This document shows positions 33,125 through 45,600 of a DNA stretch of 64,000 bases, piece by piece. How positions within the stretch are numbered: the first letter of the stretch is position 1; each line of letters begins with the position of its first letter. The notes under the pieces were generated by a model that was not told the DNA's origin, searched no databases, and worked only from the letters and a program-made list of their open reading frames with translations. A program made the position numbers and the translations under genes. Origin of the DNA: Struthio camelus (lineage: Eukaryota; Chordata; Aves; Struthioniformes; Struthionidae); the NCBI RefSeq assembly GCF_040807025.1, contig NC_090942.1, positions 68,094,911 through 68,158,910 on the forward strand, in the 5' to 3' direction.

Positions 33125-34643
33125 GAGTTAGGGAACATTTAAGCAAACTCAGCACATACAAGTTCATGGGAGCTGACAGGATGCGCTCATGAGTGCTGAC
33201 GGAGTTGGCTGATGCCACTGCAAGGATGACTGGGAGAGGTTCCTGAGGACTGGAGGAAAGCAAATGTCACTCCTATCTTCAAGGGCAAGAAGGAGGAGCT
33301 GGGTAACTACGGATCGGTCAGCCTTACCTCGATCCCTGGGAGGTGATGGAGTAAATAATCCTGGAAACCATTTCTAGACATACGAAGGACAAGAAGGCCG
33401 TCAGGAGTAGACAGTGCAAATTTACGAAGGGGAAAGCACGCTTAATGGACCTGGCAGCCTCTTAAGTTGAGATGACTGGCTTGGTGAATGAGGAGAGAGC
33501 AGTGGATGTTGTTATTTTGACTTTAGTAAGGCTTTTGACACAGTCTCCCATAACATCCTCAAAGACAAGCCGATGAAGTATCGGCTAGATAAGCAGACAG
33601 TAAGGTGGACTGAAAGCTGGCCCAACTGTTGGGCTCAGAGGGTTGTGATCAGTGGCACAAAGTCCAGCTGGAGGCCAGTCACTAGTGGTGTTCCCTGGGG
33701 ATTGATACTGGCTCCAATACTGTTGAACATCTCCATTAATGACCTGGATAATAGGGCAGGGTACCCCCTCAGCAAGTTTGCAGACAATATAAAACAGGGA
33801 GGAGTGGCTGACACACCAAATAGTTGTGCTGCCGTTCAGAGGGACCTCGATGGGCTGGAGAAATGGGCTGACATATAATATATTATGTTGAGCTCACAGA
33901 GCTCAGCAACGGGAAGTGCAGAATCCTGCAGCTGGGAAGGATTAATCTCATGCACGAGCAGCTAACTGGCTGGAGAGCAGCTTTGCAGAAAAGGACTTAG
34001 GGATCGTGATGGACACAAGTTGACCAAGAGCCAGCAGTGTGCCCTCGTGGCAAAGGCCAGTGGCCTCATGGCAGAGTCTTGCCGGCAGGGTGAGGGAGGT
34101 GATCCTTCTCCTCTGCTCAGCACTGGTGAGGCCACATCTGGAGTGCTGGGTCCAGCGCTAGGCTCCCCAGTACAAGAGAGACATGGAGCTACTGGAGTGA
34201 GTCCAGCAAAGACCAGAAAGATAACTAAGGGACTAGAGTGACTGTCATATGAAGAAAGGCTGAGAGAGCTGGGATTGTTTAGCCTGGAGAAGAAATGGCT
34301 CAGAGGGGATCTCATCAACGTGTATAAACATCTGATAGGAGACTGCAAAGAAGATAGAGCCAGGCTCTTCTCAGTGGTGCCAATGACAGGACAAGAAGCA
34401 ATGGCACAAACTGAAACAGGAAATTCTATCTGAACGTAACAAGAAACATTTTTACTGTGAGGGTGATTGAACACTACTACAGGTTGCCCAGCGAGGTTGT
34501 GGTCTCCATCCTCGGAGATGTTCAAAATCTGACTGGACGTGATCCTGGGCAGCCTGCTCTATGCGACCCTGCTTTGAGCAGGGTTAGATTAGACGATCTC
34601 CCGAAGCGTCTTCCAACCTCAACTATTCTGGGATTTTTGTGAT
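33125..34643 (+). mobile_element. CR1 LINE, 5'-truncated, inactivated
   Basis: About 1.5 kb shows the order of a CR1 3' half. First come reverse-transcriptase remnants (FTKGKARLMDLAA, then DFSKAFDTVSHNIL, split across frames). Next is a 101-codon open piece (33573-33878) carrying the later palm region up to the catalytic box, then C-terminal and 3'UTR sequence (CAGCCTGCTCTATG, TTCCAACCTCAACTATTCTG). The catalytic box at 33777-33788 reads FADN instead of FADD. Frames change and stops occur, so it is dead. The 3'-terminal sequence resembles avian CR1. CR1 is autonomous, non-LTR and usually 5'-truncated, as here. Confidence 0.93.
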
Positions 34644-36691
34644 AACAATGCTACACATCCTACTGAAAGGGTATCCTTACGGTGTTACGAGAATGACCTA
34701 TTTCAGTTTGTCTTAACTGCTTCTGTAAACACCACACAGGTAAACGAAGCCCACGGTAACATAGAAAGTACCTACTCAGTGGGGTGGTGCACTATAACCA
34801 TATAGCTTTATGTTTACAAATTTGTTAGGGCTTAGATATGTGTGCATTAGCAAACGGATGAATCGTTTGAGATGTTACTGACTAATAAATCATGACAAGC
34901 TTGTTACAAGCTACTGTCAGAGTTTCTCTGCCAGAGGTCAGGCTGCTGAGGGAAAGGGCTGTGTGAGGGAAACATGGCAGTGGTAGCACACTCGGAAGGT
35001 CTAATCCTCGCTCTGGCTTGGCAGTTGTAGCGACTGAAGCTGTACTATGACTTCTGCTCCATCTTTTCCACTATTTTGTTTGTTTTAACAAGTAACTTTA
35101 AAGATACGAAATTTAGGACTTGAATCAGGAAACACTGTGTAACGATTTGGGGGATGGATCAAGCCATATACCCAGTTCTACATATCTGCAGAGTTAGAGC
35201 TGTATTTATCATGGCGCTTTAAAAAATATTTATGGAAATGTCTTAAAATCAACACAAGTAAAACAGCTTATTAGCAAGGGCTATTGCCAGTAGCATGAGA
35301 TAAAATAGTAAAGGTTGACACAACACTGGAGATCCTCTAGAACCTCTACTTAATTTCAAAATTTCTTATCTCAGTTTTTCTAAAGGTTCGTTTGTTTTTA
35401 AATAAAAAAGCATATAATATTGATTGTGGATCATGCTGACGTATGCTGACGACTACAGCATACTTTCAATCATAGTCCTTTTTTAAACACAATACAAGGA
35501 GAAATGCGATTTCTGCTTTCGGGACTGCCTTTCTGTCATTTGTTGTAAGCTGTAAATTCATTTCAATTTTCAAATTAGTTGAAGCCCAGCAGAATAAATA
35601 AAACAGGTTTTGCTTTTTAAAAAACACATTCACTATCATTTATACCTGCCTTAATATCTAAATAGCAATAACAATGATTCAGTCTTCAGTATTTTCATTT
35701 AGTAATTATAACCATTCACTGGGCTAAAAGTGTTTAAAGGAAATTAAATGTGCAAGTAATAGGCCTCATGACTATGCAACGAAGTAACAAATTTTCAAAT
35801 CACATACTTTTTAAGCATGTGTGGTAGCTGACTGTTCTGTATTATCTATTTAGAAATCACTGTCACAACTCTTATTAACGTAGGAGGTAGAAAATGAATG
35901 TATAATAATTTCAATCAACTTTGTAATTTTTTAAAACATTGCTTTTAAACTCTCTATTATCACAGGCAAAATGACAAAGTCAGTTCCACTTAATTTATTT
36001 CATATGTTATTCCATCAGCATCACAAACAGTTCATTGTTACATAGCTCTCTAGATAATGAGTTCACGACATCTTTTCCTTTGTGCAACGCTTCATCCGTG
36101 CGCTGCACACTGCCTATTGCGCAGCTGTCTGATGAGAAAGGGAAGCAGTTAGCCTAGGATACTAAAAAGAAGTAGCGTCACTGAAACAACGTACAGGTGA
36201 TGTCCCACAAGGACAATGGACTGTTTGGAGGATGACAAGAAGAGGAAGCGATGAAACTAACAGATGATTTAGAAAAAAATAAAATAAAACATTTCAACTT
36301 CCCTCCCTCATCAAGACGCAACACATCACTACCAGCGTTCTCTTCCAGTTTGGAAAACTTCTTGACAACCATCAGATTCCCATAAAAAGTGCTGGATACA
36401 ATTAACTAAGCTCTGTCTATGGAATCCTGTACTTAACAGTGAGCTGCTGGAACAAAGATTAAACTGAGCTTAACAAACCACTTACTAGCTATCCAGTATA
36501 CTTTAAAAATGTCTAAAGAAATCTAAAAAACTAACTAGATAGGTACCTAAGCATGTTTAAAATTAGATTGATGTCAGTTGAATTTCCTGTGCACTTCAAG
36601 TTAAGTATGTGCTTTGCTTGTTTGGCAACACAATGATCACAAACCCTGTGATGCTTCTCAGTCTACCAAGCGAATGTGAATGCCCTGTGCC

Positions 36692-36714
36692 ACACATGCA
36701 TGCACGCACGCACG
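36692..36714 (+). repeat. (GCAC)n/(GCAT)n microsatellite
   Basis: Tetranucleotide purine-pyrimidine alternation, with potential for Z-DNA. Intergenic. Confidence 0.7.
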
Positions 36715-38193
36715 CTGAAGCATATGTTTAACTTCTGATAATTGAAATGTAAAATAGCAGCAACTTGGTTTCAGATAATTATGGTGAATATAACATGAAG
36801 GTTTAAATGCAATTATAGAAAACATTATCAGAATCTGGCTTCAATATTTGGATTTCTATTCTTTTAATTTCTCCTGTGGCAGCTCTGGGCTGGCTCTCAA
36901 GATGAGAGGAAACGCTATGGTTATGATGCAATAACATTGTTATCACTTTAAGCGTACTGCTATGATCCACACATGTCAATGCTTACAGCAATGTGACAGT
37001 TTGATTCCACAGTTTTCTGCAACGTCGTCAGACGTAATTCTCTGCATAGTTCCTTCCTTGCGGAGGAGCATGTTGCTTGGAAGGCTGAGAAGGCATCTAG
37101 TCAATTTGCTCAAGTTAAATAGGCTACTTTGCATAATTTTTTTGTCCTTGAGACCAGTTTTCAAGGGATGTTCCCGTGAAAAGTTCGGCTCAACTGAGCC
37201 TCGAGGCTTGAATGGTGTTCCTAATTATAGCAGTAACATCAGCTAAATCTGAAAAATACAGACAGACATGTTTTGTACCCAATAATTTTTCAATGAGAAG
37301 ATGAAGTCTATATATAGGATTTCAGAGTAAATAATTATATATTGATTAGCAGGAAGAAAAACCCATTTGTAGGGGGTGGAGGAGAAGGAAAGCCTCAGAA
37401 AAACATTTTCTTTAAGTCCTGTTGAAAAAAAAAAGGAGGCAAATTAGGCCACTAATTTAGGTTCCACCTGAAGGAGCATTTGTAATTGGAAGGGTCTGGT
37501 GTGTTGTGGTCTCTGCTGCATCACACCATGCAGGTGAAAGAGCAGAAGAGGAGCTGAGCAGCACGGTATTGTCCTCGGTGGAAACCTTATATGCTTGGGG
37601 ATAGCCAGCTCTGTGGACCCTCTATGTCACTTGAGAAGAAAAGCAGCTATTAATTTAGTCTGAGACATAGCTCATAAGCCAATGAAGTAAGATTAAAAAA
37701 AAAAAACCAATTAGTTATAAATTATAAGGACATTTTGTATGGCCATGCGTATCTTCTTTATAAAATCAAAGTCAATAGTGCAGTTTCTAGAGAATGTTAA
37801 GGTTCTCTGAGATTTTTCTGTGTATTTTCTATATTCTGTTTCTCTGTAGAGAGCAGAAATATCTACCTAACTTAATGTACCTCAGTTTTAGAGAACTTCC
37901 TGTAATGGCACAATACACTTGAACTAAAGGGAAAATAAACTTTTTGACATGAGCTTAAAAAATGTATAGCTGCAACTCGTAAACCTTTGGCAATGTAAAA
38001 CTAAGAACAAGAGAAACAGTATCATGGATAGGCAATATAACAGCAATTTAATAGGCAATGTGGAAGTATCATAAAATATGTCCAGGTTTTCAGGGGGAGT
38101 TGGTGAGAATTTAGGACCAGTTGTAGCAACGCACACAAGTCAAATTTAGGCATATTCTGAATACATGAGAAGCCCAGTGGGCATGAATGGACA

Positions 38194-38246
38194 AAATATA
38201 ATATAATAGTATAGTATAGTGTAATATAGTATAGTAGATTATAGTC
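38194..38246 (+). repeat. AT-rich ATAGT/ATAAT array
   Basis: About 50 nt of degenerate five-base units (ATAGT, ATAAT). Intergenic low-complexity DNA and a likely unwinding or polymorphic element. Confidence 0.8.
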
Positions 38247-38860
38247 TATTGGTCTGCTTTTCTGAGGATCTGAAAACTGCTGCCATTAACTTGACTGGAG
38301 GCTGAGAATTCTTTTTATTTCACTTTTTAAAATCTTTTATATATTGATAGACTGTTCGTTGAAAAATAGGAAAATTGTGAAAAATTTGGAGAAACAGGTC
38401 TATGTTCTGGCAAGCTTCAGAGTTGGTTCTGGAAATTTTTAACCAGAAAATGCTCTTCCTATTCCATTGCCTGTAGGAGGTATAACAACAGTATGCTTCT
38501 GACAACATTATTCATTGCTTTTTTGTAACAGTACATCTCTTCGTGTTCGAAGTGCTGCAGAAACACCAGCGCTTTTTGTTTTCCTTTTTTTATCAGGATC
38601 TCTGGATTAAGCAGTGTTCATAACTTTTAAAATATAATAAGACATATGTATCTGAATTATATGAATAATACAGAGAGTAAACAATTATTCATAAACACCT
38701 TAAGGAAAGTTCTTTCATGTCACTTTGCCATTAGCATACAAATACTATGCTGGGAAGCTGTCAAGATTTTTATCTCAGCAAAACACTTACCGCTTCTTGT
38801 TAACATGAGCAGTCCCATTAAAATCGCAGTTCTTGTTAGCAGGAAAAACAACAACTTCAA

Positions 38861-38900
38861 AAAAACATGCTTTTCTATATGAAAACATGCTTTTCTATAT
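38861..38900 (+). repeat. 20-bp tandem duplication
   Basis: The word AAAACATGCTTTTCTATAT occurs twice with a period of 20 bp and one difference (the first base of the unit). Intergenic. Confidence 0.9.
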
Positions 38901-41900
38901 ATTATAATAAAAACTAAATTCACGGAGTCCCATAGATTGTCTTAATGAAGTCAGGGGAATTACTCAAAAGCTTGACGTTAAGCATGGACTTACATGCATG
39001 TTTAATTAGGGTCCTGAACAATAATCTTCAGGCTCAACTGCAGTTTATGCTCCCTGTGGCGCCGACTGCCATGTCCCAGTATGTACGTGACTGGCTGCGT
39101 TCATATCAACATGGCCATCTTTAAAATGTGAAGTATTTAATGAAATTGTTCCAGTGAAAGCTTGTTTCTCGTAGCAAAGCTGATTAAGACGCTAAGGGAA
39201 AAAAACGGATTAGTTTCTATGCAGATATTGTAAGAGGGAGCATTTGAACTGCTATTCGTAATAAATACTGAGAGGAGATGAAAATGGGAGTTAGGTGAGG
39301 GCAGGTGATTGAAACAATGTCCAGCATTTAATTGATTTTAACAGAAGAACCCAAGTTCTCAGGTTCCCCAGATAAGCACATCCTGCTCATTCTCTAATAA
39401 GAGTTTTAGGAAATTTTTGGGATGGTTTCAGCCCAGTTATAAACTGTTAACATTATTTCTATTTCTGATAAAATCTATATCTATTTTTTTAAATGTGCTG
39501 ATAGATTTATGAACAATTTCTTTACTGGTTAGTCTAACAAAGCCAAAGTTGCAGTAGAAATGTAATACGTTCCTAGAATACAAATTAATAGACAGTCTGG
39601 ATTTTATTGAAAGGTAGGAAAATTAAGGACTATGATCAAAGTTGTTTTTCATACTTTGAATTCTACAAGGAATCACTGGAGGTCCTCAATGAACAAGTCC
39701 CTATCCTATAAATATTTATAGTTGCATTCATGTGAATGATGTTGTTTAATTTTCTGGGAAAATGGGCAGCCTAAAATTAAGTTTTTAGGAACAACCTCTC
39801 CATTTAAGCTATCAGAGGGCTGTTTTGGGATTCTGTTGTATTGTTTTGGCTATCATTCCCTAGTTACCATTTCTAGATTTTTAATCTCCCCCAATCTTAT
39901 CTCGCCTACATAAGTATTGCGTTATTTCATGTAAATAGTAAGTTTTTGCAGGAACACAGATTCATGAAATAGGCTGACTGTGATAATAAAAATCTCTACA
40001 CTCTTCAAGCTTTTTTCATTAATCATTCTGTTCCAACCGCCCCCCCACCCCACCTCCAGATTGAATCCCATATTAGCAGTTTGTGTGGCTGCCAAGTCGT
40101 CCTTATTTTTATTCAGTTACATACAGGGTGCATAACATTTTGAATATGCAACTGCTCAGAACTTACAGAAGGAAAAAAATTAAGCTACAGTAATGGAGTC
40201 TCGAGTTTGGGTGGCAAACAGATCTTAGCGATGTCAAGTTGTCTGCCACTCATCCTTTCTTCCTAATGAGAAAGGCTCAGGAAGGAGAGCCAATTTTTTC
40301 TTTCCTAACAATACCTTGGGTAATGATACAGATACAGATACCGCATTACAGAGATGGTCTGCAGTGGTCTGAAATCAAACTTTGAAATGACGTTTACCTG
40401 AGTCCCAGGATGCAGCTGTGACATAAGTTAGATTCAAGGGGAAACACAAGTGAAGATATTCACTGCAGGTCTACCTGAAAAGGTTGATATCAGAGGTGTT
40501 TACGTGGCAATAAGAAGGAAATAAATGTGTCATTAATATTTCCCTGGGAGTAATAAAAATCCATTAGCTTCTCTGGAAGAGATGGGATTACTGGTCATAG
40601 AATGAAGGGTATGAAAGCCTCTAAGCTGTCTAAATCACTACAATCTAAGTCATAGCTAAGATGACCAACTGGAAAATAAAAACAACCTAAGTCAGGCTGT
40701 TATATTGGAAGACTTTTTTGACTTAAACATTTTTGGGCCATGCACTCTTGGTCATAAGGGTTCAGCCAGCCAGAGATTCATGCTTGTGAGATGCCAAGAG
40801 GTCCTCTACAACATCGGACAGTGAATAATGTTTTCAGGAGCCATTAGTGATTGAGGATCCTGAAACTGACTCTGTGGAGGTGTAAGCAAGTCCACTTCTA
40901 TAAGAAGAAAAGATGTTTGAATAAGAATGGAGGAGTCTGAAAAAGAAGGGTCACAGATGTTTGAGAAAGGTTTAAAAAGCTGGGAAGCTGTTTTAATAGA
41001 GATGAAGACCATAGCAAACAAGTGCTGTAACACAGGAAGTGAGACGTAATGGACTAGTATTTTAATGGAGGTCTGCAGCAAAGAAGAGCTGCTTGGGGCT
41101 GTGACGGAAGGATGAGAAACCACACGTAGAGAAGCTGAGCTCAGGAATCTGGAAAGGAGAAAGTAATACTGTAATATTGAGCTAGCTTTCAGGAAAGCTC
41201 TACTGTAGAGTTCCAGAAGTGAGAGAAAACCAGAAAGGGCATCATGGGAGGAAGGCAAAATAAGACAGAGGGATCTGAGAAAGGATGTTGGAGGAGCAAG
41301 GAGAACAGAGGGACTCTAGAGGTTGACAAAATCAAGAAAATCTGTGGGGAAGTAAGGAAACAAAAACTTTGATGTGGCCCCGGTAAGAACGGAGAAGCAC
41401 GGGGGAAATTCTGAAATGTAATGGCTGCAGGACCTTGCCATTGAAATGGAGCATGACAAGGAAGAAATTACAGGGAAAAGGGGATCTGCCAAATGGGGCT
41501 TTCCTCAGTCAGCAGAGGGGCAATTTCAGAACAGGGCACCACCAATATAAATTTGATGCTGTTATAAAGGACTAAAAGATAGAGAGATGGCACATACAGG
41601 GCACACTTCTTCACCTCCTTCTTTTGGGTGCTTCGGTTTTGTCTTTCATGTTTCTAAAACTCTGTTTTTCTTTTTTAAAAGAATGCAGAGAAAAGTTGTG
41701 CGGAGGAAGGGAAGGCAGTAGCGAGCGGAAGAACTACACAGTGTCACTTAGCAATTTACGGCTACTTCTTGGGAAGCAAAGAAGCAATGGACTATCTGGA
41801 CTGTACCAGATGAATGGATGCATAGCATATATATGGAATAGCATACCTATCTCCCAGGATCGCTGTGAGGATCATTTAGTTAATCTCTACGCAGAAGTGT

Positions 41901-42464
41901 GAATATGCGGAGTTTTAACGTTAGTATTCATAGTAAACTCTTTCAGTCATGGAACTCTCCACTATGTTTAGGAAGAAGAAAATATTTTTCATAGACTACC
42001 AAAATTATAAAATAAAGGTCTGCTTTGGAAACAAATGAGTTGGTTTTGCATGGGGAAATAAATCGGGCTGTTTACTCCCACTTTTAACTTCCTGTCTTTA
42101 TTTTACTGGAACATCATGACCACCAAGTGAAGCATTCAGAAATTAGACAATGAATTAAGGTTGCTCTCTTAATTCGGTTCCTAAATTTGGCTCTCTGTAG
42201 AAATAATAAAGTCTTACTATGATGTTAATAACATGCTATATTTCCATAGGACTTGTACAATACATAGGCTGGGTAGCGCACACTGAATGATTGGCTATTA
42301 AATATTTTAGAATGTACTGTCTACGGTATGACCCTCTTCCATATTTACAGCATACTATTTCATCCCTGCTCTGAACCCCAAATGTAGTAACTCTTTTCAC
42401 ATGCTATTTAGCTCTACAATATTTCACATTCAGTTCACAAAGTTATCTTTTTTTTTTTTTTTTT

Positions 42465-42600
42465 AACCAGCATACCTGTGAAAGGTGGAGAGCAGATTAT
42501 TCCACTTTACAGGCAAAATTTGAGGCACTGAGAAATTGTCACAGATGCTACTAACTTTGAGTGCATAATTTGAGACACATAGTGCCTAATTCTCCAGAAT
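42465..42600 (+). repeat. Possible ancient MIR-like SINE remnant
   Basis: TTATTCCACTTTACAGGCAA, GAGGCACTGAGAAATTG and GTCAC occur in the order and spacing of the MIR core. The match is by memory and the copy is strongly diverged, so the call is tentative. Confidence 0.3.
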
Positions 42601-45600
42601 ACTTTGTATACAAAGGACTATATTATGCTCAGAGCATCTCTCTGTTTATGTTAGCTGCAGCTGTGAACGTTCAGTAAATCTGCAACTGGATCCTAGGCCA
42701 TCTAGAAGATGAAGATTATATCCATGTGAAGTTCTAAGGCAGTGATTTGCCTATACGTTATGTAGGAAGTTTGTAGTAGAGATAGGAATAAATCTAGCTT
42801 AAAGGTCAGTGCTCTCTTGCATTATCCATAAAATCACCTTGGCTTTTCCTGCAGTTGTCTCACTCATTCACTGTAAGTCTAAATTCTGCAAAAATTAGCT
42901 ACGAGCCCTGCCCACAGCAACTGTTTTAATGCATGATCCAGTGTTGTTCCAAGGCCACATCCATGCTGGGCACAGAACAAAAGTGGAGGAAGGGGGGAAT
43001 TTATGGAGAAAATAACACTTTACATGTGTTTTAATGATTCATCAAAATGCCAATGGCTAGGCGTAAAATGAACTGAATTATTACTGGTTGTACAGGAAAT
43101 GTTACTTCTGCTTTTAAATATCTAACTTTGCACGCTTGCTAATATTTTAACAGTATTTTTGCACCGAACTTCCAGTGTTTCCCCAATGTCCTCTAATTCT
43201 TATTTCTTCTGCATCTGAGTTAAGCAACTTCTTGCTCATGTGCCCAGTAGCAGAAACACAGCAAACATAGGAGTATGATCCATATTCTGAAAAGGAAGGT
43301 GGATCTCACACCAGAGCGTAGCAGTCATTCAAAGCCTTACAACAATCTGCGTGTTCACCACACGTAAACTCTGGAGAGAGTTTAGCTGCCAAAAAACTAA
43401 CACACACACATGCAAGTTGCAACTTTCAAGGGCTTATGAGTAGGCAAACTTTTTCAGAGGGTCAATAAAACAAATGCTTCTGACACAAATGACAAATCCA
43501 CTTTTATTTACCAGTCCCTATTGCAAAGCATTTATGGGCAAATGTTCTCTTTAATCGCACCCCTGGAAAGTAATGTTTTTCACACACACACAAAAAGTTC
43601 AATATGAATGCCTATTCTGGAATGCTTCACCTTTTGCAGCTGAGGCTTGATTCAGTTCTGAGTAACCACAAAGAAACTAACAGTAACAGCTGTTGCTGTT
43701 TGTGGTGCTTGGCCCATAACACTTTTCTTCTTCTCAGCTGGTCCCTCTTATTGCTAAGGTTACCCGACACTTCCCAATTTATTTTTTTATTTGCTTTTAC
43801 TTTAGCAGATATTTCGGTTCAAGATGAAAACTTCCATTCTGGATGTTTGCATCCAAGTGAAATGAGTCCCACTGGGTTAGCCTTTTTCAAGAATGAGACT
43901 GAGGAAAAAAATAGTTTATTAGGTCCTTTCTGCGCTTTCAGTAAAATTCCAGAAACACACATCCTGGGAACAGGAATTTCAGCTTTGTCAAGGAGAGACT
44001 CTTGTACAATATGCCTTCTAGCGTCTCCATGAAAATCAGTTTTTAGGTAGTCAGTCAGCACATGTTCCACAGGGTGTTCTTTCAGCTGAGCTTGTAAATT
44101 CTCCAAAGATGCTTCTGCCAGTGAGCATAACTCCATTCCCTTGCAAATCCTTTGGCCTGAAGCTACATAGGTGACATTTGAATAAGCTTGTAATGGCTGC
44201 TCTCAGGCACAGTAACCATTTCTGCTTACCTTCATGGCTCCCTTTCCTCTTTCCCTTGGACATTACCAAAGGAAAAAAATATCTGATTCAAATGCAGAAA
44301 GTGAAAAAACAGAAAATGAGGGGAATGGAAGGGAGTCGATAGAATCAAGAATTCTGGTGAGCTTAGGACTGAATGAGGAAAGGAAACTGGCTGGGAATTG
44401 GAATAAGTGCTTGACACTGGCTGCCCAAGAAAAGCAGGAATGTGAACCAGTTTGGTAGGCAGGACTGAACTTGGGGGTAGAAGGGAAGAAAAAGAGGAAG
44501 AAAGTCCTGAGGAGGACATGGAAAACAAGGAGCTGGAGGGCAAAAGAAGAACGGGAGCAGGCTGAGAAAAGACACTGAGATTAGAGAACTGTATCTTTAA
44601 GAAGCATTTGCAAAAGTTGGTTAGACATCGTGTTGTGCAGCACCTCATGCAATACTGGACACTGAGTGAAACCTCAGTCCCTCCAGGTTCTTCCAATAAA
44701 TGAGGTGTAACTCAAACTAATATTCCACTTTCTGAGATCTAATTCATTTATCTCGTTGGTTCCAGAATTCTTCAGCCTTCCTTCTCTAGAGATGACTGAA
44801 GCAGACTTCTCTGTCACTGTATAATCTTTGCAACACGTTTACTGTATGTCTCTCTCTGCTCAAGTCAACAAGCAGCTGACCTTACTCTACACATCCATTT
44901 ACTTTCTGGGGTTCCATAACACGGTAATAAAAGGGAATGGCAGGAAATGAAAGTGGGAACCTGGTCTCGGTCTTCATCATGGCTAACTGGAGGTTGGCTC
45001 AGTGTAACTGGAGGGAGGCAGACCGACACAGAATACCAGACTGACATTGAATTTGGAGGCTGGATGAAGAGTCAGATGCAGAAAACTAACACTGGGCAAA
45101 GTGCTGGAACTGTGTGTAAAGGAGATACCACTCCTTAGAAGGGTCTGGGACTTGGGACAATATGCATACGTGGCTGGAAAGATGGAGCCTGGGATTCAGG
45201 ATGGAAATAGGAAGGCAAGGAAAATGAGAATGGGATAAACAGCTGGGACTGGGACAGAATGAGTGCAGGCCAGGTTGGAGGGGATGAGACGAATTGGGAA
45301 ACATGAAAAAAAGTGAGCAGAATGTTTTTTTCTATGATCAGAGTGCAACCCCCTTCAGATCCTGGAGTAAAACACACAAATCCCTGAGCTGGGAATACTG
45401 AAAGAGTTTAGGACTGTGTGGCAAAAATAACCTATGATCAGCTACTTAAAGGCGATATCATAATGGATCTGCAAAATGGAGCTAAACTAATTAATTTAGG
45501 CTGCTCTTTATTCTAGCATTTCCTAACTTTGAAGTGCTTGACCTTGCAACATTAATAATGCTGTTTAAAGTAGTGTAGAGGCTACACGTACACATTCTAA

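Noticed and set aside
33962-34525. 187-codon minus-strand open frame
   Set aside because: It is the antisense of the CR1 3' region and has no independent support.
40806-41258. 150-codon minus-strand frame
   Set aside because: The + strand is purine-rich, so the minus strand is pyrimidine-rich and poor in stop codons. The product is a Ser/Leu/Phe-rich low-complexity chain with no motif.
44232-44696. 154-codon minus-strand frame
   Set aside because: Same purine-bias artefact: Ser/Pro/Leu/Phe-rich composition without domain features.
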